Shown here: piece after piece, positions 10,510 to 22,110 of the stretch
Layout: every line of letters starts with the position of its first letter
Position numbering within the stretch: position 1 is the first letter of the stretch
NCBI GenBank assembly: GCA_905221605.1
Contig: CAJNDS010002506.1
Location: 47,501 to 109,500 of the forward strand
Direction: 5' to 3'
Source: Symbiodinium natans
Taxonomy: Eukaryota > Sar > Dinophyceae > Suessiales > Symbiodiniaceae
DNA length: 62,000 bases
The notes under the pieces: generated by a model
What the model saw: the letters and a program-made list of their open reading frames with translations, nothing else
Database searches by the model: none
What the model was told of the DNA's origin: nothing
Position numbers and translations under genes: made by a program

Positions 10510-11210
10510 GGGTCCCCGTAACCGGGGGGGGGCGAAGACGAAATTTGAAAACGAAATTCGACCCAGCCGAATTCGGCCCCTGAAGCCTAAATTTGGCCCT
10601 GAAGCCGAAATTCGGCTCCTGAAGCCGAAAGAAATTCGGCCCCGAAGACGAAATTCGGCCCCGAAGACGAAAATCGGCCCCGAAGACGACATTCGATTCG
10701 GCCGCTGAAGACGAAATTCGGCCCTGAAGCCGAAATTCGGCTCTTGAAGACGAAATTCGGGCCAGAAGCCGGCCCTGAAGCCGAAATTCGGCTCCTGAAG
10801 ACGATATTCGGCCCCGAAAACGAAATTCAGAGCCATTTTATGCAGGCCTAAGGGGGGCCGAAACCGAATTCAAGCTTCAGGCCGAATTTCGTCTTCGGGA
10901 CCGAATTTCGTTTTCAGGGCTGAATTTAGGCTTCCGGACCGAATTTCGTCTTCAGGAGCCGAATTTCGGCTTCAGGGCCGAATTTCGTTTTCAGCGGCCG
11001 AAATTCGTCTTCGGGGCCGAATTTCGTCTTCGGGGCCGAATTTCGGTTTCAGGAGCCGAATTTCGGCTTCAGGGTCGAATTTAGGCTTCAGGGGCCGAAT
11101 TTCGTCTTCAGTGCCGACTTTCGTCTTCAGGGCCTAATTTCGGCTGGGCCGAATTTCGTCTTCAAATTTCGTCTTCGAATTTCGTCTTCGCCCCCCCCCC
11201 CCGGAAAAGG
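10510..11210. mobile_element. foldback element built of GAAGACGAAATTCGGCCC subrepeats
   Basis: The left arm (about 10526-10830) is made of 17-20-bp units such as GAAGACGAAATTCGGCCCC and GAAGCCGAAATTCGGCTCCT. The right arm (about 10865-11196) is the same array in reverse complement (GGGGCCGAATTTCGTCTTC). The outermost parts also pair: GGGGGGGCGAAGACGAAATT on the left with AATTTCGTCTTCGCCCCCCC on the right. Only about 35 bp of non-repeat sequence lies between the arms. This is the architecture of foldback/FB-type elements. Both arms are open on the minus strand or plus strand respectively, giving FGF/RRN-rich peptides that are artefacts. No clear target duplication was found. Confidence 0.75.
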
Positions 11211-11394
11211 GGAATCGGGTTACATCTGCATGCGGCCGCGTTACATTGACGTTGATGATGACATGTTGGAAGTACCGTATGCACAGAAGACTCGCAAACA
11301 TTTGGGACGACGTTCGACTCCTGGGGATGCCAACAAGGGATACCCGTGGAGCTCGTCCCTCAAGCACACGATTCTTGGCGAACTTTATCAATCG

Positions 11395-11880
11395 TGCACA
11401 ACGAGATATGCGAGTGCCGGCGAGTGGTTGCGGGCCATTCGCACAAACGAGGGCGCGCAACTCCTGCCGTTGGACATGCAAGTCGCCCTCAGGAAACGCC
11501 TCCGCTTACTGCTGCCCGCAGCGAGCCAAGCTGCACAGGCGTGGTTGACACCGCGCCACCTGTGGCCGGAGTGGGCACGGCCAGGCCGCTTGCTGCGAAA
11601 AGACCTTGGTTTCCTCGTCGAATCGGGATGGGGCTGCCAGCGACGTGAACCGGCCGCACAAGGGACGGCGCTACCCGGAATTGGCCCTCCCAAGCTCACA
11701 ACGCCTCGTCGTGCTGGCTGCGGAAGTCGGCGGACTTTGGGGGCAGGAGGTGCACGATCTCGTCCGACGCCCCGCACGACAGCCTTCCCTTCGCGCGCCA
11801 CGGGCGGCGCGAGCTGCTGCCCGCAGGTGTTGGGGAAAACTAGGCTGCACGCTGCAGCGTGCGGTAGGGGGGCTGCCTGG
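11395..11880 (+). pseudogene. fourth decayed LINE C-terminal fragment, internally deleted
   Basis: The first part reads SAGEWLRAIRTNEGAQLLPL followed by VALRKRLRLLLP, the family's segment just after the RT. After a gap, another frame gives GRRYPELALPSSQRLVVLAA, EVGGLWGQEV and a run matching the C-terminal helix. The DHRAAC and WHGAQ blocks are missing, so the middle has been deleted. Lies 200 bp after the foldback element. Confidence 0.55.
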
Positions 11881-11925
11881 CCTTTTTTTGTGGGGTCACT
11901 TAGCACGTGTCTTTTGGTCACTTAA

Positions 11926-13850
11926 CAACTCTTTTTACGGGTTGCTTGGCCACACGAGGAGCTCTATGTTCAGGGATGAGGCCGGGCAAGCATGCATTCT
12001 GGGCCCATGCAACACAATGACGTTGCTAAACACCACGAAGCCAAGGTTACGCAGGCAGTGGTTGAACAAAATCACCAACTGTCGATCGTATCTGAACAAG
12101 ATCCCCTTTTGCTCACTATATGCTGTCGACAGAAATGACAAACCAAATCTTTGCCCCGCCCTTCGCAGTGCCAGGTTCGGCCACACCACCAAACATGTGC
12201 ATAAACACGGCAAGGATGAGACATGATTGAGCCCAACACCCCAGCAGGCTGAGGCCGCCGTCTGTCCTCGTTCGCTCGTTTGCCCGTTCACTTAAAGCAA
12301 CCCAGATCGTAGGCCAGACTCCGGGATGCAGTGTTCCGACAGCAGTGAGCATGTTGGAACAAACCGCAATCAAATACACCCTAATTGCGTCGAACGCAAG
12401 CCTTGCCCGAGCAAAACACGTATTGCCGATCATGCACCACAATTTGTCCCGCTCTCCACCCACTGCCTACTGCACAAACCTACAGCTGCACCAGAGATCA
12501 CCAGGTGAACTGCGCACACGTGATTGAGCTACCGCGAGGCGTAGTGCAAATCGCCATTTTTTCAGGCGTGAATTCAAGGTCAGGAGCAGAGCCGTCGGCC
12601 TGTCGTACTCACCAGATATTCCAAACAATTTGAGATGTTTCAAGTAAACAGGCGTCACTGCAGCAAGCAGACACAGTCCGTCCGTATGACTCCCTTACGC
12701 ACTTTGCTCATAAACTAGGAAACACAAAACGGACACTAGATTCGTCTCGCAAGCGCAAGGAAAGGATAACCTTTGTTGTCGCAGGTAACAGTGGCAATGC
12801 ACCGCTTGATACGAACTGTGGTGTGTGACGTCGCTACTTGACGTCCCAGGGGCGCGGCGCGCGCATCTCACTAATTGAATCTGAAGCGTGGAGGTGTTTT
12901 GCTGCGCAGGGGGCTCGTGGGCAAGCTGCCGCCAGGGCCAGAATCCCACCAACTTGACAGACCGGACTCCGGCCATGACAATATGCAGGCCAGTGGCAGC
13001 CGCAGAGTGGGGTAGATGCAAGTGGGCATGTGCAGGTAGAGGACGCAGCAGCTCCAGGTTGCATGCCCGGTGGAGCAGTTTGAGGCTGAGGTGCCGTCGT
13101 GCCTGTGGTGCTTCGCTGCGGGGACGAGAGCTCAACTTCCACGGCTCTGCCTGGAACTGAGAGCCCAGCATCAATGTGAGCCTTTCTAAAGAGGTCCGGC
13201 AGCCAGATCTTGAGCAGTGGGGCAGTAGATCCACCACGGTCAGATACCAAGGGCGGTTTCTGCGGCAACTTCTATGCGTTCTCCGGCCTTGAAATGTGAC
13301 TTAGCGCCATGCCCTGTTGCTCCTTCCCCAAACAAATGTGCTGGGTAAGAGACAGCCGGCGCTGGTGGCCAGCCCCAGCACGATAGCCATGACAAGGTCT
13401 GTCCGTCTGACGTCTTCAGGAGGCGCATGTCATCCCTTCAAGCCCTTGCCAGAGAGATCAAGTGAGGACCAACCCCGTGTATAGCAACTAAAATTCAGGT
13501 CTTCCAGGGCGTGCCTCTGCGAAGATCGCCCAGTCTACGCAGGTCCGCCTTCTTGCGCGTGTTGAACTTTGAGTTCGCAAAGAGTGCCTCACGGACTGTT
13601 ATGCGGTCCTTGTCAAAACTCAAAAGAGCGCACAGCGGTCTTCTGTTTAATCACAGCCTTGAGCCAAAGTCAGGTCGGCCGGAGGACGACTTCAAAGTCA
13701 CAATTCTTCTGTGTCTCCAAAGCACTGCAAAACACACTCGCTGTGAAACTGCAAAAGGAAAAGTTCACAGCCAACACTAGTCCGTTACGAATGCATATTA
13801 TTAGGGAATGCGAAGAAAGCGACTCGCGGACACTTTTTCACATTGGCGGG
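11926..13850. other. no gene recognised
   Basis: Overlapping minus-strand frames at 13268-12695 are Pro/Cys/His-rich and have no recognised domain. They may belong to the 3' end of the adjoining minus-strand retroelement (YRE-1), but no repeat partner was found. Confidence 0.35.
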
Positions 13851-13891
13851 AAGCAGATCCAGATCAGCTGAAACCGGGAGCACCAGAGGTG

Positions 13892-14728
13892 CTAGAAGAC
13901 TGAAATGCTGGACCGGAGTACGCCAAAGTTTTCAGGCGGACGCTTGACCCGACAGGGTAACGGAGGCCAGCATTTTTCAAGCACACGCCAAGTATCTTGA
14001 CATGTCAAGCTCAAGCGGGTATGTATACTCTCGCAGAGTGGCAGGAAGCGCCGTCCAGGGGACAAAGCAAAGCTGATCAGAAGAAAACCGATCAAGGTCG
14101 GATCGTAAGCGCGGCTCAGTGCATCGGCAAGGTCATTCTTGAAGCCAGGTACATGATCAATATGCACGGATATGTACTGGCGTTCCTGCAGCAAGAAAAA
14201 GGAGCGGAGAAGGGAACATAGACCTTTCGCCAGTGAAAGCCCTTTCCAGGAAGCTGCGTCCGACGCTGAGTTATCACAGCGAAATGTGACATGTACGGGC
14301 GGATGACCCGATGGAAGCAAACAGGACAGTAGATGCAGAAGGCCACACTGCGCGAGCAGTTCCCAGGCTGCGATGTAGTGTTGAGGAGCAGCGTCCGACG
14401 GAAACCAAGGGAACATGCTATGCAGTTGGGTAGGCGAGAAATACAGACACTTCCCGCTGGGAAGGCGCACAAAACCACCAAGACCTGCGGTCTTATCGGA
14501 GGCGCAGGCGTCAGCAAAAGCCTGACATTCAAAATGGGGCCACAAGTGAAGGGATCGCAGGTCTGTGCCGGAACGGCAGATCTGCAGCCACATGTCAATG
14601 ACTTCACGCGACGACTCCGACAGTAAACGATCCGGAGAACTGGGGTCTGAGATCTCGACCCAGAGTCGGCGTGAGTTATGAGGAAAGGGCTTCAGGTCCG
14701 CTTTTTTGCTGACCAGGGATTGCGCCAT
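13892..14728 (-). pseudogene. YRE-1 RNase H, C-terminal part of pol
   Basis: A 278-residue frame with DIRS-type RNase H motifs: ADACASDKTAGLGGF (first Asp), IAAWELLAQ (Glu), FRCDNSASD (Asp) and VPGFKNDLADALSR (last Asp). It overlaps the 3' end of the RT reading in another frame, so pol is frame-broken between RT and RNase H. This domain normally removes the RNA template during element replication. About 60 residues after the last motif have no known match. Confidence 0.75.
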
Positions 14729-16150
14729 GCGGTAGAGGCGGCACCAATGGGCGCGGATGCAAGCCCCGACTGAGACTCAACCCTGAGATCTTCAGATAAG
14801 CAAGCTGACAGGCGAGAGCAGGCTTCCGGAGAGAGAGGAACGTGCACAAGCGGGGGGCAACACTGGTCCGCATAAAGTGGCGCCAGAGACGGTCGGAATG
14901 GTCGAAAAAGATTGGACAGCCAGAGAAGTTTCCCCGTCAACTTCTCCAACATTGTAAGAGAAATTTTCTGCAGATGCCGACATTGTTCGAGCAGAGAGAG
15001 CAGGCGTTGGAGCTTCTCCGGATCCAGGCGGACCGTATAGGTATGGAAATCAAACTGCCACCCAATCCACGTAACTCTGGCGGAGAGTTTGGCCTTGCGC
15101 CAACTCATCGGGACACGCAGGGTCTGAAGTAGGACAACCAGCAAGCTAGCCATGAGAGGGGCGGAAGACCTCTCGAGTAGCGCAAGGATGTCGTCGACAT
15201 ATATCAGGGCTGAATGATGAAGCCACCAGAACTTATGACTTAAAACGCACAAGCAGGCCGGCGACGCCAGCCCGGGCACCAAAGTTAAGAGTCAGGCATT
15301 GATACAGTCGGCCCCTATGGCGGAAACACAGTAAGCCCTGATCCGCAGGCAGGATTTTTAGGCCGCGGTGTGCCTTGCTCAGATCCAGCACAAGTGCACA
15401 CAATCTCTTGGCGGAGTCAGCCAAAAGGAATTCCGCGGCGAGAGCATCGGGTTAGCGGAGCGATTAGGCAGATGGGCGCGGGCAGTCACACGGAGCTGTG
15501 CACGACCAGTCGCGGAGGTCGGGAATCGGATATAACCACACCAAGCTTCCCCACTTGTACGAACTGCGGAGTTCCGCGTCTTTGCCGGACATCTCGCGGA
15601 TCCAACCCTGTTGGAGTTCCTCGGCCAAAAGTTCATCCACTATGTCGGGATGGTCCAAGGCAGACTTCCACGCAGATTCACAGTGTTCAAGAGGAGGGGC
15701 CGCAGAAGCAATGCTCGATGATGCATGCATAACTGGGCACGGCGGTATGGGAGCAGAGAAGCCGAGTGGAACTCCATCACGAAGATGACGGAAGAGACCT
15801 GCTTCCGGGTCTTTGCAAATGAGTGACAATGCGTGCCACAGGTTTAAGCGGAAGGGCTGGCCATTCTCAACATGCAAAAGAGAGGACGTGCAAGAAGGAC
15901 CGAAGGTCATCAAGGAAAGGGGTCAACTCTGCCTCTGAGAGAGGGGGGTGTTTGGAACCCGACAAGAGCGCGTTCACAATCTTGGGAACCAACCCAGCGT
16001 TGGCCAGCCGGGCGGACCAAGCATGTCTGAGAGCACGGAGCACATCCTCACTCTGCGGCTTAGCACCATCCTGTACGGCGGAGCTAACACTGATTTCGGA
16101 TTTGCAGGATCTTGTGCTCAAGCGCTGTGTGTTTTTGGCCACACGGTTTG
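14692..16150 (-). pseudogene. YRE-1 reverse transcriptase, frameshifted
   Basis: RT motifs occur in order over several frames: SARLANAGLVPKIVNALL... PPLSEAELTPF (about 16050-15930), VDELLAEELQQGWIREMSGK (about 15650), LVLDLSKAHRGLKILPADQG with the motif-A Asp (about 15400), LYQCLTLNFGARA (about 15310), and catalytic YVDD (about 15200) followed by SWRKAKLSARVTWIGWQFDF. These match the YRE-2 RT block for block. At least two frame breaks make it inactive as read. Confidence 0.75.
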
Positions 16151-17361
16151 CCATTGGCCAAGGGGACCGGGCAGAGGTGTGCATAGCGGCAAGCGGGGTT
16201 GGTACACTTGCCCACGAGAAGCGCTTGCAGATCTCCTTCTTGCCGATTTTCTCGAACCAGGCGCTTGACCGTGGGCGGAGGCGTTTCCGGGCGGCCGGAA
16301 CCACGGGCGGAGCCCTCACCACCTTTGGACTTCTGGCCAGGCTTGTGGGTTTCCTCTGGACTTCTGGCCAGGCTTGCGGGTTTCCTCTGTACGCGAGGAT
16401 CTGGAACGGCCCTTACCCCCTTTACGAAGAAGCCCGCAGCCTCGCGGTCTGGGCGGGCGGGCTTGGGGCGGGGCTGAAGTAGAGAGGAGATATGCTGACG
16501 GCAGGTACTGAATTCGTTGAGTGCGTCCTCAAGCGACCACGAGTGGTCACGCACCAACTCATGGATCGAGCTCCAGACAGCCCGGTCGATAAAAATTTGT
16601 TCAGAGAGGGCGGGCGGAGCGTGCCGTCAAGCGGAACCGCCACCGCGGTCGAGATAAACTTATCAACAAAGCGTTTAACGCAGAGCAGGTGGCAAGCTTC
16701 AGCATGGCAAGAGCGGTAGCAAATATGTGCAGACTCTTGCGGAGGACAGCTTCGATCGGGCCGTTCATGTTAACGGAAGCCACCGGGCCCGGCAAATCAT
16801 CTTCAGCAGAGAGGAGTGCGCGGAGCCACTGGCTATCGGAGCGGGGGCGGCGGGCTTCCAAGCAGGCAGATTGATCAACTCTTCCGACGTGCGCTGACGC
16901 CACGGAAGCCAAGGCGATGCCCCGGAATCATGTAGGCCTTTAATTGCGGAGCACATGTGCAAGGACGGAGTGTTGGCGGCATTAAGTAGCTCACCTGGGT
17001 ATGATGTAGTAAAGTCCGTGCGGAGTTGAGCGAATTCCGCAGCGGACAACTTGCTCTGCGCGGGAGTGCTGGGCAGCGGGGCAGGAGAAGGAGCAGGTGG
17101 AGTTGCAGCCGAAGATGCGGGCAGGAGGAGGCGGGCAAACGGCGTATCGCCGCACACGATGGAGTGTTAAGCTCATCTGCGGGAGAGAGCGAAAGCACGG
17201 AGCGGAGCAAGGCCGGCTCGTCAGCTGTGTCCGGGGCTGCAAAGGGACAATGTGTTGAAGCCTGCAGATTTCAAGGCTACTGAAAGCGAGGCCGGAGCGG
17301 AGTACTAGGTTAGCAGGGCATCCAGGAGCGCCGGGTCATCTAGACGAGGTCGAAGTGCCAT
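16084..17361 (-). pseudogene. YRE-1 gag-like ORF with Cys/His finger, frameshifted
   Basis: Begins near an ATG at 17361 (MALRPRLDDPALLDAL, then a stop). It continues in other frames with KLSAAEFAQLRTDFTTSYPG and LHDSGASPWLPWRQRTSEE, matching YRE-2 gag (TDFTAKYPSEFL; NLGWIPWRFRTTEHEE). The C-terminal part has SWSLEDALNEFSTCR, then a Lys-rich linker, then a Cys/His cluster CTNPACRYAHLC...CGQKHTALEH. This plan (alpha-helical capsid-like part plus basic and zinc-finger tail) fits a nucleic-acid-binding gag. Confidence 0.65.
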
Positions 17362-17698
17362 GTCGCAACCTGGATGCAACGCAAGATGACGGGGGAAAGG
17401 GGTGGACTAGGTGTCTACAGCTACAGCCAACAATCTGAGAGAAAACCGCGGGCAGGCAATCCTCACAAGCTACTGCATGTTACGTAAATGAACATATGCA
17501 GGATGTGGACTGTGGCTGTCACTCAGCATAGCAGCGGTGTCCTTTTCTTGCTTTCCTAGGAGAAGACAGTGCGAATCCGAGCCAGCGAGGCAGCGGATAG
17601 GGAATATATTCCCTGCGGTCGAGCCAGCGGGCAGCGACCGATCAAAGAAAAGAAAGCAAAACAAAAGACAAATGAAAAATGCAGTCAGGCACACGGAC

Positions 17699-18169
17699 TC
17701 ATGCAGGCGGCTCAGGTGACGGTTCGGCACGATCGGCAGGACCATCCGCATCGGAATTAACCATAAACAGTGCACGACCAAAGTTGCGGAACTGGTGGCA
17801 GCGCCTGCAGAAGTGATCACGATGTGGCCGAGGTCGGCCCAACATGGGGCGGCCACAGGGGTGTCCGCAGCGGTTCGGGCATGGCACGGTGCAGAAACCC
17901 AGGATGACTTCCCGGGACCGCGGCTGCAGATGGCGCAGGGCAGAGCACAAGCGGGCGCGCATTTCCGGAGACAGGGACAGAAGCCAAGCGTGGATGACGG
18001 AAGGCAGTCTGTCACAAGGGGCAGCACTGGCGGAAGCGGCGGAAGCTGCACATGATGCAGACGCGGTGCTTGGCGTTTGCTGGAGCGGTTCATGTGCCTG
18101 GTTGCGGCGTGCCGGAGTGGCCGGCGCAGCCATGGGAAGCTCAGCGGAAGCGGAGGCTGCGGGCTGCAC
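17699..18169 (-). CDS. Cys/His-rich ORF of unknown function, within YRE-1
   Basis: A 156-residue frame from a GTG; the first ATG is 13 codons in. Ala/Ser-rich N-terminus, then CTVPCPNRCGHPCGRPM and HRDHFCRRCHQF, a compact set of Cys and His suited to zinc binding. It sits between the YRE-1 gag start and the boundary of YRE-2. It may be a YRE-1 accessory reading or a remnant of the YR tail. A longer overlapping frame (18234-17470) is judged a shadow. No family was recognised. Confidence 0.35.
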   Translation of the reverse strand: MQPAASASAELPMAAPATPARRNQAHEPLQQTPSTASASCAASAASASAAPCDRLPSVIHAWLLSLSPEMRARLCSALRHLQPRSREVILGFCTVPCPNRCGHPCGRPMLGRPRPHRDHFCRRCHQFRNFGRALFMVNSDADGPADRAEPSPEPPA

Positions 18170-18205
18170 ACGTTGATGCGTAGTGCGGACAGAGAAGATC
18201 TCCCG

Positions 18206-18485
18206 GTTTGAGACATGCGGTCCGTTACGTTCACCTGATATTCATCCGAATAAGATGATTCGCTCCGAATAAAACGGAGAAGGAATATATTTCAAAGGAA
18301 GCAAGTGTATTCCAAAAAATTTCTCAGTCGCTCCTTTTTGTCTCGAACCGAAGGAAATGGCGTGCAAAAACGCCGGGCATCCCGAGGCAAAGAATCCCCA
18401 AAAAAGAATCCGAGTAAGCGTACCCGGAAACTTTTTCCCCGACACGTACAGAAAACTGTAACGGGAAAAAAGCAGGGAAATGCCA
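18206..18485 (-). repeat. YRE-2 split direct repeat B2
   Basis: 280 bp, paired with B1 at 18748-19027; I count three substitutions between them. Includes GACATGCGGTCCGTTACGTT and a short AT-rich stretch. Confidence 0.9.
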
Positions 18486-18545
18486 GTGCCGAGATAACCG
18501 CAGGCGTTGAAACGCCCCAAGGCAGGTGCAAGGGGAGGAGGTGGG

Positions 18546-18748
18546 AGATCAAAATCTGCTTGTCTGATGGCAGGTCCCGTGCCAACAAGTGCTGCAGGAA
18601 AAACGGAAAATCGGCAAGAATACCAAGCAGCACAAAGTAAGCATGCGACAAGCAACGAAAATTCAATCCCCAAAAATACCAAGAGCGAAAAAACAGGTGC
18701 CTTCCGGGCCTACCGCCCCAAACAGCCGTGTTTCAAAAACACATACCG
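18546..18748 (-). repeat. YRE-2 split direct repeat A2
   Basis: 203 bp, paired with A1 at 30112-30314; two substitutions seen. Directly abuts B1 (shared base 18748), forming the expected circle-junction sequence ACATACCG/GTTTGAG. It is separated from B2 by 60 bp of unique sequence. Confidence 0.9.
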
Positions 18749-19027
18749 TTTGAGACATGCGGTCCGTTACGTTCACCTGACATTCGTCCGAATAAGATGA
18801 TTCGCTCCGAATAAAACGGAGAAGGAATATATTTCAAAGGAAGCAAGTGTATTCCAAAAAATTTCTCAGTCGCTCCTTTTTGTCTCGAACCGAAGGAAAT
18901 GGCGTGCAAAAACGCCGGGCATCCCGAGGCAAAGAATCCCCAAAAAAGAATCCGAGTAAGCGTACCCGGAAACTTTTTCCCCGACACGTACAGAAAACTG
19001 TAACGGGAAAAAAGCGGGGAAATGCCA
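18748..19027 (-). repeat. YRE-2 split direct repeat B1
   Basis: 280 bp, about 99% identical to B2. It begins 85 bp downstream (minus strand) of the end of the RNase H reading. Confidence 0.9.
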
Positions 19028-19111
19028 AAGTACCCAAATCGTTTTCACGGAAAAGCCAAAAGAGCCTTCGGGAAACGCATAGGCCAAACCCTATGAAGTC
19101 GAGACTTTTTC

Positions 19112-20366
19112 TCAGCGATGCACTTCGCCAATCCGCATGAGGTAAAGGGGCCATATGGCCTCTGGAGGTGCAAGCTGAAGCCGATTGACGCCACCAGCAA
19201 GAAGGCGCCGGACAGGAGGCTGAAACCGAGAAGACAGGGGCAAAGGCGGTGCGCCGCTCAACCACCGACTAAGCTCATCAGCCAACTGGTTTTTGAAACC
19301 AGGCACATGCGTCACCTCAGCCAGAACTCCATGGGTTCTCTGAAACCCCAAAAAGGCTGTCAGGACTAGGGCTAGAGAACGGACGCCAGAGAGTCCTTTC
19401 GCCGTAGCAGCCTCCGCCCCCGCGTTGTCGCAGCGAAGACTGACAGCCACCAGAGAGCGACAGCTGGGTATGAGAGTATCCACAAGCCACAACAGACAGA
19501 GTTGAGCTAGGAGCTTTAAAGGCCGCGATATGAGCCTGCGGGCAGCCCTGGAAAACAGGGTCAAGGTCGGCAATCTCAGCAGCAGTGAAAGCGACCGAGA
19601 ACCAGACTTGGCGACCGGAGGGCCAGCAGACATGGCCTCCGAGGCCGCACCCTTTCTCCGATGCACATGCGTCCGCCTCAGCCAGAACCGAAAGGTGGAT
19701 GGGCTGACGTATCACGAACGAAAGGGGGGAAGCCTCGAGAATCGCACGCCAAGCCGCAAGAGCATCCCGAGCGGGACTGGAGATCTCCCGGAACGGATGG
19801 TCCGTGGACTGAACGGTGACCCAAAGGCGACGGTGTTGGAAGACCATGCGAACCAAATGGGCCTTGGTATGCGTGGCGGTATTGGCCACACGAATCACAC
19901 GGCTCCCAAGCGGGAAAGAAGCATGACCCACGTCACTGCGGATCACACAGTGATCATCCACAGCATCCAAGATTGCCTGCCAGAGCGCCGGTGACACGGC
20001 GACGCAAGATGCCGGCATGGCCTGCAGCGCAGCATAGAGCGGTGAAAGCAACGGGCGAAGGCACTTCCACAAGCCGGAAACCCATAGCAGTCGACCGATC
20101 AAGGACTCCAGCGTCTTGAGCTTGGTCTTCGGAGCACTCAACACCTCATCCAAGCCCTGCAAAAGCCGACACCGCTTGCAGGGAGCGAGACTGTCCAAGA
20201 GGAAACGCAGATGTCCCAGCCTATCCATTTTACCCGGGAATTCCAAGCACACTTGTGCCAGCTGATGGGCACTCGAAGCACAAGGAACAGGACGACCCAT
20301 AAACCCACCTGAAGTGGCGCGGTAGCCTTGCGAAAAGCACCCAAAAAATCGTCCACATAATCCCAA
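19112..20366 (-). pseudogene. YRE-2 pol: RT connection and RNase H, frameshifted
   Basis: Frame 20366-19317 continues the RT after a frame break near 20170 (SAPKTKLKTLESLIGRLLWV) and enters RNase H at AEADACASEKGCGLGGHV. A second break near 19540 moves to frame 19666-19112 with LRCDNAGAEAATAKGLSG and VPGFKNQLADELSRWL. At the position of the catalytic Glu (WELLAQ in YRE-1) this copy reads FKLLAQ, a Glu-to-Lys change. RNase H is therefore likely dead. Confidence 0.75.
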
Positions 20367-22110
20367 AGAAAATGGGGCAAGAAAATCAGGCTATGTGTGA
20401 TTCTCATCAGAGCTCCAGCCAAACGACCCCACCAAAAGGCTGAAGCGCGGGCACCGAAGTTCAGAGTCTTGGAGACGAAAAAACGGCCCTCAAAGGAAAA
20501 GCAAAGGAGCCCTTGATCATCCGGGTGGATGAGCACCAATCGATGAGCTTTACGAACATCGAGGGACACCAGAACCCAATCCTCCTGCACACACTGCACC
20601 GGAGCACACAGAGCAATGTCAGCAATGCGCGGGAGAAGCATGCGATTAGGGATGAAGCAGGCTTCGGTAACACCGCTGATGCTGGAGTCCACGACGAGGC
20701 GAGGGGAACGCCCTTCGGCAAGCACCAGGCCAAGGCGACCACATGCAACTGTGGGGTACCGAGTGCGGATGTCTTCGAGGGAGGAAAATTCCTCGATCCA
20801 ACCTGCAGCGAGCTCTTCCGCGAGCAACTCGTTCACCTGACTCGGATGAGACGATGCAGACAGCCAAGATCCCTCGCAGACTTGCAAATCTGGGATGACA
20901 GGAGCCCAGTCGCGGGAGGGCCAATGATCAGAAGGTGTGATGTCCACACCGACACCTACGCGTACCCCTGTCCGCAAGTCCTCACACATGGCAGCTTCAG
21001 AATCGCCAAGACACTCAAGCAAGGCTTGCAACAGATGCAATCGCAAGGGTTGGCCAGGAGTGATGGAAAGAACTGCTGAGCGGTCGCTGGTCGAAACCCC
21101 CAGCACGTCCAGAGCATCTTGCACAAAAGGATCAAGATCCGACTCAGACAGGGGAGGCTGATCGGGTGAACTCTGCAGAGAGCATGCCAAGCGCAAGCAC
21201 AACTTGTCCTCAAACAGTCGTCGCGACCATCTTTCCCGGAGCTTGGCGAGACGATCAGGGGCTTGCGGCTGCAACCAGGCCGCAGTGCTGTGCAAACCGG
21301 CACCGTCCTCGACCCGAACAGCCGGAAGATGCCAGCATGGAGACGGGTGAAGCAAACAGCGCCAATCCTGCAAGCGCATGAATCTATCATGGCACGAAAT
21401 GAACTTTTGAACTACATGCGCAATTTTGCAAGCCAGACCTTTAGGATACTCAGCCGAAAGTCGACTGACGCACTGTCCAGACGAGTCCCGCAATCCAAGA
21501 AGCGAATAATGCGCAGCGGGACCATGTTGACAACAGGAGGCAAGTTCAAGAACCTCAGCACGGTTCGACACAAAAAGCCACCTTTTGTACCAGGAGAGAC
21601 CGAACTGGCATGCCGCCACCTGAGCAGCAAAGGGGGCCTCCGCAAGCATCCAGCTTTGCATCAAGGGGTCTTGGAAAGTCATCAAAGTCATCGAAGTGAC
21701 TGGGTTTTCCAGCAACACCAAGCCATGCCCTGCACTGACCCGAGAGAGAATTTCCCTCGTGCGATCGTGCAAAAGAGCACTGTTTTGAGCTCGCACCGCT
21801 TGATCCCAGTTATTGGTCGGGAGACCGTCCAAAAATTTGGGTGTGCGGACCGCAGGAGGTCCTCCAGGACGGAGCTTCAAAATAGTATGCTCACCGCAAA
21901 TCGGTGCTGCCATCGCGGCTCCAATGACACCATGATCAGCCATGGCACACAAGAGTGCGAACGTGTCATCATTCAGAAGGTCAAATTGCGGACCATGGAT
22001 CAAGTCAACAGCTTCGAAACGATCCCCAGAGATGGCCGCTACCGCTGAGGACACAGGATGTGCAGCGCCAGCAAAGAGGTCAAGGAAGAAACGCGGTTGG
22101 CTTGATGCTT
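20138..22110 (-). CDS. YRE-2 pol: methyltransferase-like domain plus reverse transcriptase
   Basis: The listed frame starts at a GTG (22054) but is open upstream to at least 22110, so the start is internal to pol. The frame reads FFLDLFAGAAHPVSSA (SAM-binding motif I, just before 22054), then AMAAPICGEHTILKLR with the P-x-C of motif IV at residues 51-53, LVLLENP of motif VI at residues 112-118, and YKRWLFVSNRAEVL. These match C5-methyltransferase-type motifs in order and spacing, and the same block occurs in YRE-3. The RT follows from about residue 270: PPLSESDLDPFVQD, VNELLAEELAAGWIEEF, LVSLDVRKAHRLVLI (motif-A Asp), KTLNFGARASAF and catalytic YVDD at residues 566-569. A frame break ends the reading at 20138. 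Confidence 0.75.

Larger units (their letters stand above)
13892..18205 (-). mobile_element. YRE-1, left part of an old DIRS/PAT-like retroelement
   Basis: Minus-strand order is gag (17361-16084), RT (about 16150-14692) and RNase H (14728-13892), all frame-broken. The upstream part with the probable YR tail lies at 30315-31150, beyond the inserted YRE-2. Joining 18205 to 30315 across YRE-2 gives a continuous flank with no target duplication. Unlike its two relatives here, the gag finger is followed almost at once by the RT. No terminal repeats of its own could be identified. Confidence 0.65.

Noticed and set aside
10474-10836. Minus-strand peptide of repeated RLQEPNFGFRAEF units
   Set aside because: It is the translation of the foldback arm subrepeats; the opposite arm gives a similar artefact.
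17470-18234. 254-residue minus-strand frame
   Set aside because: Overlaps the Cys/His-rich frame, and its first codons lie inside the YRE-2 B2 repeat; Pro/Leu-rich composition suggests a shadow.
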